From positions 34,983,701 through 35,047,700 of the forward strand of contig OY292275.1 in the NCBI GenBank assembly GCA_958496175.1: a stretch of DNA of 64,000 bases, written 5' to 3'. Both the position numbers and the translations under genes were made by a program. Below, piece by piece: positions 58,634 through 64,000 of the stretch; the stretch's first letter is position 1; every line of letters starts with the position of its first letter. The DNA is from Sisyra terminalis. Taxonomy: Eukaryota; Arthropoda; Insecta; Neuroptera; Sisyridae. The notes beneath the pieces are model-generated. The model was not told where the DNA came from and searched no databases. It worked only from the letters and a program-made list of their open reading frames with translations.

Positions 58634-58674
58634 TCTTAAAATAGACTTAGGCTACTTTCAAAATAAGCGGCTCA
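58634..58674 (-). mobile_element. Solo MITE terminus related to the 38.7-kb element
   Basis: The minus strand reads GAGCCGCTTATTTTGAAAGT, AGCCTAAGTC, TATTTTAAGAATAG. It aligns with the terminal repeat at 38732 (GACTCGTTTATTTTGAAAGT, GGCGTAAGTC). Only one end is seen. Confidence 0.55.
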
Positions 58675-58749
58675 AGTATTAGTAGGTAAAACTTAAATTG
58701 TAAACTTTCTCGATTGAAAAATTTAGTGTTGAGTTTTGAAACCACTTGT

Positions 58750-58990
58750 TAACTCACTTCTAAGATTTTCAAAAATTTCTCTTAAATTTGACATAAATCT
58801 TGATCCAATAACTTCTCTAATTCAACATCTTCAAACTCTACAGGTGTACCTTCGCGTTCTTTGTCAATGGTTAATGGTCAAACTTACCGATTTTAAAACG
58901 CCGTAGAAAAATTTGCATGTTTTTATATTTGGTACATGTTTACCATATGCATCACACAGCAATCGATGCCCAATTAGTTGGGTTTTTTTT
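58750..58990 (-). pseudogene. Mariner transposase N-terminal relic
   Basis: The minus strand gives HRLLCDAYGKHVPNIKTCKF, FYGVLKS and then, after frameshifts, EGTPVEFEDVELEKLLDQDL, CQI-EKFLKILEVS-QVVSK. This matches the two helix-turn-helix units of mariner transposases (AHRLLCDAYGxxAPSxxTCxxWFxRFKSG, then FEDExLExLLDEDxCQTQEELAxxLGVTQQAISKRL), recalled from memory. Two stops replace conserved residues. The catalytic DDD domain is absent, so the copy is internally deleted or truncated. Confidence 0.65.
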
Positions 58991-60324
58991 TTAAAGTGAA
59001 AAAAAAAGTAGCGCATTCTGCAAATTGCGTTTTGTAGGCACAAAAGTTAACACGGTTAGGCTAGAACACAAGGAAAGTATGTTGTTAACATTTAAGTGAT
59101 ATAACAAAATGATTTTCGAAGGGATAGGATAACGCTTTGGCATTAATATAATCAAAAGATAATCTGTTATGATTTAATCTTAGTTACACTATTGTTATCC
59201 TCTCAAAGCTTACCAGTATACTTAATAAAATAATGGAATATTAATTACAAAGAAACACCAAAAACACGTTTTTAAGCAATCATTTTTAATTTAATTTTTA
59301 ATTTTAATTTTTTTTTTTACTGTTATAAGATTTGCGTGATTGAATTATCAGAAACAAAATGAGCAAACAGAGGCTTACCATAAATTAGCACAATTTAGAT
59401 GTAATAGAAATAAGTGTGAATTTTAATAATTTTCTGTGCTCCAATTTGTTTATATCAGTCTTAGAAAAATACGAGTTTAGATTTCCAATTTTTATTTATT
59501 TACAATACTAAAAATGTGTCAAGTGAAAATCAATTTTCAAGTTTTCGGATGTGAATTCCACCATGTACGCGGATTTTCATAAATTGTAAAGTTCTAATAG
59601 AGTTTTCGATACACATATAATAATAAAATTTTACGATTCGCTATATATATTTCCTTCAGCATTTCATAGCAAAAAGTCAGTAACTGAAAGTGCAATTCAC
59701 AGTTGAAAATTTTCAAGCGAATTATTTTTATATGCGTTTTATTATCTCATTGTGTTTGTGATTGTAACGGTATGACAAAATAAATGAGTGTAAATGTTGT
59801 GACATATCAAATTAATATTTGTATCATTACTGATATATGTAGGTTATTGTCAACTTAAGACAAAAGCAAAGTGTTTTTGTTCAATTTTCCATTCATCATC
59901 TTTTCATTTCAAATTTATCATATTAATATTTTGATATTAAAAAAGTATCTATCTCGTAAGCGTCACAACTCTGAACAATAGAGGAAAATAGAAAAATAAA
60001 ATATACTACTTTTCATCTACAGCTGTGATTAGCTATAAATAGCTGTTGATTTAGGAAAAACAACCTTTTTCCCCCACATTATTTATCCTATTATGATATT
60101 TGTTCGTTCGAGGTAATTGAGCTTTGGTCGAAAGTTTTCCATTTTCTTATCATGACTGCTTCAGACTTATCTTCTTTTCCTAATTCATCGCACTAAGCCT
60201 TATTGTCGCATGGTGAATATGGTCAAACAGTGTTTTGTTTTCGTATGAAAAAAAACCGGTGTGGCTACTAATGTACGCCCGTGAGAAGTTATACTTACTT
60301 GTCGTAATTAAAAAAAAATTAATC

Positions 60325-60350
60325 CACTGCCAAAGTATATTCTGGCAGTG
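60325..60350. repeat. Perfect 8-bp-stem hairpin
   Basis: CACTGCCA, AAGTATATTC, TGGCAGTG. It could be a terminator-like or protein-binding palindrome; no context supports either. Confidence 0.6.
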
Positions 60351-60514
60351 CCTGAAAGGATAGGTACATCAATTATTAGTAGTTTGTGATAACTAAAATA
60401 TGATACAATTTTGAACACAATTTTTATTTTTAATGTCAATATAATAGGCAAATGTATGTATGGCGGCAAAGACAGAAAAAAAAATACAATAACTATTTTT
60501 TCCCAAAATCCATG

Positions 60515-60591
60515 TTTAGTGCGGTCAAGGCATTTCCATTGGACCGTTGATATCTGTAGCGTGGTCACCAAATTCCAAATGATAACCACTG
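60515..60591 (-). mobile_element. hAT-like terminus
   Basis: The minus strand begins at 60591 with CAGTGGTTATCATTTGGAAT, then TTGGTGACCACGCTACAGAT and CCAATGGAAATGCCTTGACC. It resembles the common hAT end CAGTGGTTCTCAAACTTTTTG followed by a TGACCAC block. The other end was not found. Confidence 0.45.
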
Positions 60592-61729
60592 CTCTAAAGG
60601 AAGTAATGTGTAAAATATTAAAGTAAAGATGTAAAACAGTTCCAATTTTTAACGTAACACCATTAATTTTGGGATTTTCCTCTTTTTTCACTTAATTTAA
60701 TTGGAGGTTACTAATGTTTTCTTAGATACAAAACCGATACATTAATTCGTAGTTTTTGTATTTCTAAAGTAAAAATAGAACTATCTACATTTGTATAATT
60801 CTTGTAAAGTTTTGCAAGCGAAAAAGATCCCAAATTACCCAATTATTGAAAGAAATATAGGTTTTAGGAGTTTAAAGTTTATTGATATAACAGCTTACAT
60901 CCAAAATGAGTTATGATTACCCGATAATTGTGAACATACCTGAACTTAGAATTTATTACCCTTTTGTACGAATATTGCAGTAGAGTCCTCAATATTTACA
61001 AATTTGTAAAAGCCAAAATAAGTAGTTACCAAAAAAATTATACGAATGATAGAACCGATAAAATTTTGTTTTTGGCTAACAAATAGTCACAAATAGTTTA
61101 AATCATTTCGAGTGATTTTTTTTTCAATTTCAATATTTTTTTCCTTCGCAAAAAAAACAATTTTTCTTTTCCAAATAAAGCACATTTTAAACGAATCATC
61201 AAACTCATTTTTTTTTTATATTGCTTAAATCTTCTTTTACAATCTTTCAAATACGATGTGCTTCTCCGAAAGGACTTGCAAAGTATTGTATTTTATTTCG
61301 AAATAAGAACAGTGGTTTTGTATCGAGATGTTGATATATGGCATGTAATAGTTATTTGAATACAGCGTATGTGTATGAAAGCGAGAACGGCGAGAACGAC
61401 AATTTTTCTCCATTTTTCATACATAAAATATAGGGAACACAAATTCATAACTCAATTTCGTTGATAAATTTGATAGAGTGCAGCTTGCGTGGGTTGGATT
61501 TAGATCAATTTTCAAAACCGTATATTCAACTATGTATCATTATGTACCTGCTAATAATTCTTACGATTTGAAAATATAAAAGTATAACAACCATTAATTT
61601 TCACGCTAGTAAGTCTTAACTTAAATTCTCTTCGAATTTAAAAAAAGAAAATACTGCTTTTATTCCCAAATAATCTACTTTTCCATGGAACTCACGCAGG
61701 ACAAATTCTAACCTCTTTTCCTCATAAAC

Positions 61730-63045
61730 AAAGGACATAGGACGATAAGTATAGTGAATCGGCCTCAGAAGGATATTTGGTTCATAATTTCAGGATATGT
61801 TGGTACTATTAAGATACATTGATTCGGCAAGTTTCAGATCCCTATTTATTACCGTTTCTTCAAAAATCGAAACAAGCTGGAAATAAGATAAAAAAATTCT
61901 TAGAAACTTGTGAATCAATTTATTTGAATTTTGGATATGTTATAGGGGCTGATGGTATAATAGTTTTTGGAAAAAAAATAAGAGCTTTATCGGTTTATAA
62001 GATCCTTGAAAAAAGAAAAAAAAATCTTTTAATTTTTAACCATGATACAATTTTGGTACAATTACGAAACCATTTTTTTCGAATTCCCCGTCCAATTTCC
62101 TTTAAAGTTATGAGTCTTTTAAATTTTAAAAAAGAGTACACCGTATTGAAAAAAATTAAAAACCTATTTTTGTTACATAAAACCCCATTAATGTAATAGA
62201 CAGAAATAAAGCTTACTCGTTTACTATACGAGTACAAATAACAGAGAATATTAAAAACAATATGGAAACATTTGTTTTCTATTAAATGAATTTAATCATT
62301 AATATAAAAATTATTTGGCACTTTTATGATTAAGTTTGCATTAAATGATATTTAATACAATAAGATTGCTATGCTTTTAAGATTGCAAGTTATAATATGC
62401 ATGGAATGGATGAGAATGGAGTAAGGGAACCCCAACGAAAACGTCTCACCGATCAGTAATCTTATTTTATAAAACTTGATGCAAACTTAATCATAAAGGA
62501 GTCAAATAATTTTTATATTAATGATTGAATTTATTTAATAGAAAACAACTGTTATTCTCTGATATTTGCTCTCGTATAGTAATCGAGTAAGCTCTGTTTC
62601 TGTCTATTACATTAATGGATTTTTGAGTAAAAAAAAATAGGTTTTTAATTTTTTTCAATACGGCGTACCGTTTTTTAAAATTTAAAAGACTCATAACTTT
62701 AAAGGAAATTGAATGGGGAATTCGAAAAAAATGGTTTCGTAATTGTACCAAAATTATATCATGGTTAAAAATTAAAAGAAAAAATTCTCTTTTTTCAAGG
62801 ATCTTATAAACCGATAAAGTTCTTATTTCTTTTCTTTTTTCTAGAAGCTACCATCAGCCTCGATTCACAAGTTTCTGAGAATTTTTTTTTCTTATTTCCA
62901 GCTTGTTTCGATTTTTGAAGAAACGGTAATACACATGGATCTGAAACTTGCCGAATCAATGTATCTTAATAGTACCGACATACCCTGAAATTATGAACCA
63001 AATACCCTTCTGAGGCCGATTCACTATACTTGTCCTATGTCCTTT
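61730..63045. mobile_element. 1.3-kb palindromic foldback element with ORF-bearing arms
   Basis: The left arm 61730-62341 and right arm 62479-63045 are inverted copies with roughly 90 percent or better identity by eye. The outer ends read AAAGGACATAGGAC and GTCCTATGTCCTTT. The left arm has an extra segment of about 30 bp near 61917-61950 that the right lacks, and a loop of about 137 bp separates the arms. The bases just outside are AAAC on both sides, a possible 4-bp target duplication. Identity between arms is much higher than in the 21.5-kb palindrome, so this structure is younger or has been kept alike by gene conversion. No transposase is recognisable. Confidence 0.85.
61819..62196 (+). 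CDS. 125-codon ORF in left arm of palindrome, unknown
   Basis: Begins MIRQVSDPYLLPFLQKSKQA, then GNKIKKFLETCES. It crosses the 30-bp segment absent from the other arm and continues IRALSVYKILEKRKKNLLIF, QLRNHFFRIPRPISFKVMSL and LNFKKEYTVLKKIKNLF. It is very basic, with no recognised domain. The right arm encodes a diverged version of the C-terminal half on the minus strand (62518-62751), but its N-terminal half is out of frame. The arm-to-arm likeness is explained by the palindrome, so conservation of the frame is not evidence of selection. It may be a remnant of an element protein or chance. Confidence 0.2.
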   Translation: MIRQVSDPYLLPFLQKSKQAGNKIKKFLETCESIYLNFGYVIGADGIIVFGKKIRALSVYKILEKRKKNLLIFNHDTILVQLRNHFFRIPRPISFKVMSLLNFKKEYTVLKKIKNLFLLHKTPLM

Positions 63046-63326
63046 AAACTCTAATATTATGATAGTGCAATATGTTTCGTTTTACGATGTATTTATTAAG
63101 ATCGCAAATACAAGTATTTTTTAATTAAAATATATTCTACATTCTTCGTGATTTTAACAGAGGAAAAAGCATTTTCATCTAAAAGTGCATTGTCCTTGCA
63201 GTTTTTAATGTTCGTAAATATATTAAAAACAAAACTCAATTATCTGATCATAGATCTCAAGGTCAATTTTTGTAGTATATAGACAGAAGATCAGTCAACT
63301 TGCTATTTTCGATGTATGTCAATTCA

Positions 63327-63708
63327 GGTAGCCAGAAACTTGCCCCTTAGAAAATTCCTCACACGAAATTTTCCCACAGAAAATTGCTCACTAACATTAT
63401 TGGGCACACGAAAGTTGCTCACAGAGAAAATTCTTCACCCAGAAATTAACGCACAATGATATTTCCTCACATGGAAATTAGCCTACAGAAAAAAAACTTT
63501 TTTTATTACAATACTTATAATAAATAACAATTAATTAAATAATAAACAAACTATTTTTTTCCCTGTGGGAAAATTTTCATGTAAGGATATATCATTGTGT
63601 GTAAATTTCTGTTTGAGGAATTTTCTCTGTAAACTAATGTCTATGTGACAAATTTCGTGTGCGCAACTTTTTGTGAGGAATTTTCTAGTGTGCAACTGTC
63701 ATGTAACC
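63327..63708. mobile_element. Foldback element family F, copy 2
   Basis: About 382 bp. The left arm starts GGTAGCCAGAAACTTGCC, then CTTAGAAAATTCCTCACACG, and runs through AACGCACAATGATATTTCCT to CACATGGAAATTAGCC. The right arm is inverted (CATGTAAGGATATATCATTG ... CTAGTGTGCAACTGTCATGT). The units GAAAATTCCTCACAC, GAAATTTTCCCACA, GAAAATTGCTCACT, GAAAGTTGCTCACAGA, GAAAATTCTTCACCCA and GAAATTAACGCACA are visible in series. The interior (TTATTACAATACTTATAATA, AATTAATTAAATAATAAAC) matches copy 1 in inverse orientation, without its nested MITE. It is the compact, probably ancestral, form. Confidence 0.8.
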
Positions 63709-64000
63709 GTCAGTTCAATGTTAGATAGGGCGAACCATCGACACCAACTACCATTCATAATATTTATTGGAAGTTTATGTATTTTTTATGTGCAAATATG
63801 GAATTACAATTTAGAATAAATTGCTATACAATATAGTAAGCTCGTGACATGGAGCCTTTTTTCAAGGTTGTATAGCTACACACCTGCATACAACTTTCTA
63901 AGACACAGGACACTAGAGTAAAGTGAGTCTGCGACCCGGTTAAGTTCTCCAGAAAGAAATCTTTCCTTGTAAATTCAATCTTCATAACGAGGAAACTTTT

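Larger units (their letters stand above)
58991..61729. other. AT-rich spacer
   Basis: No gene is supported. It contains one hAT-like end and one short perfect hairpin, listed separately. The 127-codon minus-strand frame at 60308-60691 runs through that hAT end and looks incidental. Confidence 0.45.

Noticed and set aside
60250..60300. ACCGGTGTGGCTACTAATG and CCGTGAGAAGTTATACTT phrase, possibly a transposon end
   Set aside because: It looks repeat-like but I could not assign it to a family or find a partner end.
60308..60691. 127-codon minus-strand ORF with hydrophobic stretches
   Set aside because: It runs through a hAT-like terminus and simple AT-rich sequence; hydrophobicity follows from T-rich codons.
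1..64000. CRISPR arrays, rRNA operons, bacterial genes or operons
   Set aside because: No regularly spaced identical repeats with unique spacers, no rRNA-like conserved blocks, and no Shine-Dalgarno-linked gene series were seen.

Overview
The window looks like nuclear DNA of an arthropod, most likely an insect. It is strongly AT-rich throughout. It carries a Jockey-type non-LTR retrotransposon, tRNA-derived SINEs, hAT-like and mariner-like relics and several kinds of foldback element. I see no bacterial operon structure, no rRNA, no CRISPR and no exon that I can assign with confidence to a named host gene. I could not determine the order. All family names rest on motifs I recognise, not on a database search.

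Layout. 0-9.4 kb is mostly AT-rich spacer, with a hAT-like end cut by the window edge, one SINE and an unexplained 165-codon ORF. 9.4-12.2 kb is a nested transposon graveyard: a decayed LINE on the minus strand is split by a 547-bp DNA element with a 7-bp target duplication and by a MITE, and it lies next to a hAT MITE and a decayed Jockey reverse transcriptase. 14.3-19.0 kb holds a foldback element with another MITE nested in it, a 70-bp-arm hairpin, a Jockey linker relic, hAT-like ends and another MITE. 21.5-22.65 kb is a 1.1-kb near-complete palindrome flanked by TA. 28-39 kb carries five SINE copies, all on the plus strand. One of them is cleanly interrupted by a 259-bp inverted-repeat element. 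A CpG-rich island at 37.1-37.6 kb is the best candidate for host regulatory or 5' exon sequence.

42.68-45.88 kb is the best-preserved gene set: a 5'-truncated Jockey-like retrotransposon on the minus strand. It has a poly(A) tail, a 14-bp target-site duplication, the end of ORF1, and an ORF2 (endonuclease plus reverse transcriptase) broken by a single-base homopolymer frameshift. Just beyond it, at 46.3-46.7 kb, is a long open frame with one nonsense codon that resembles a repetitive arthropod protein family. 58.1-59.0 kb has a second repeat-family pseudogene and a mariner transposase relic. 61.7-63.05 kb is a 1.3-kb palindrome with about 600-bp arms that overlap ORFs, followed by a second copy of the foldback family seen at 14.3 kb.

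How the parts relate. The Jockey ORF2 encodes the endonuclease and reverse transcriptase needed for target-primed insertion, and its tail and target duplication show it inserted that way. The SINEs lack proteins and must have used some LINE machinery. The foldback and MITE families also lack proteins here and depend on transposases encoded elsewhere. The two large palindromes could fold into long double-stranded RNA if transcribed. That is inference only.
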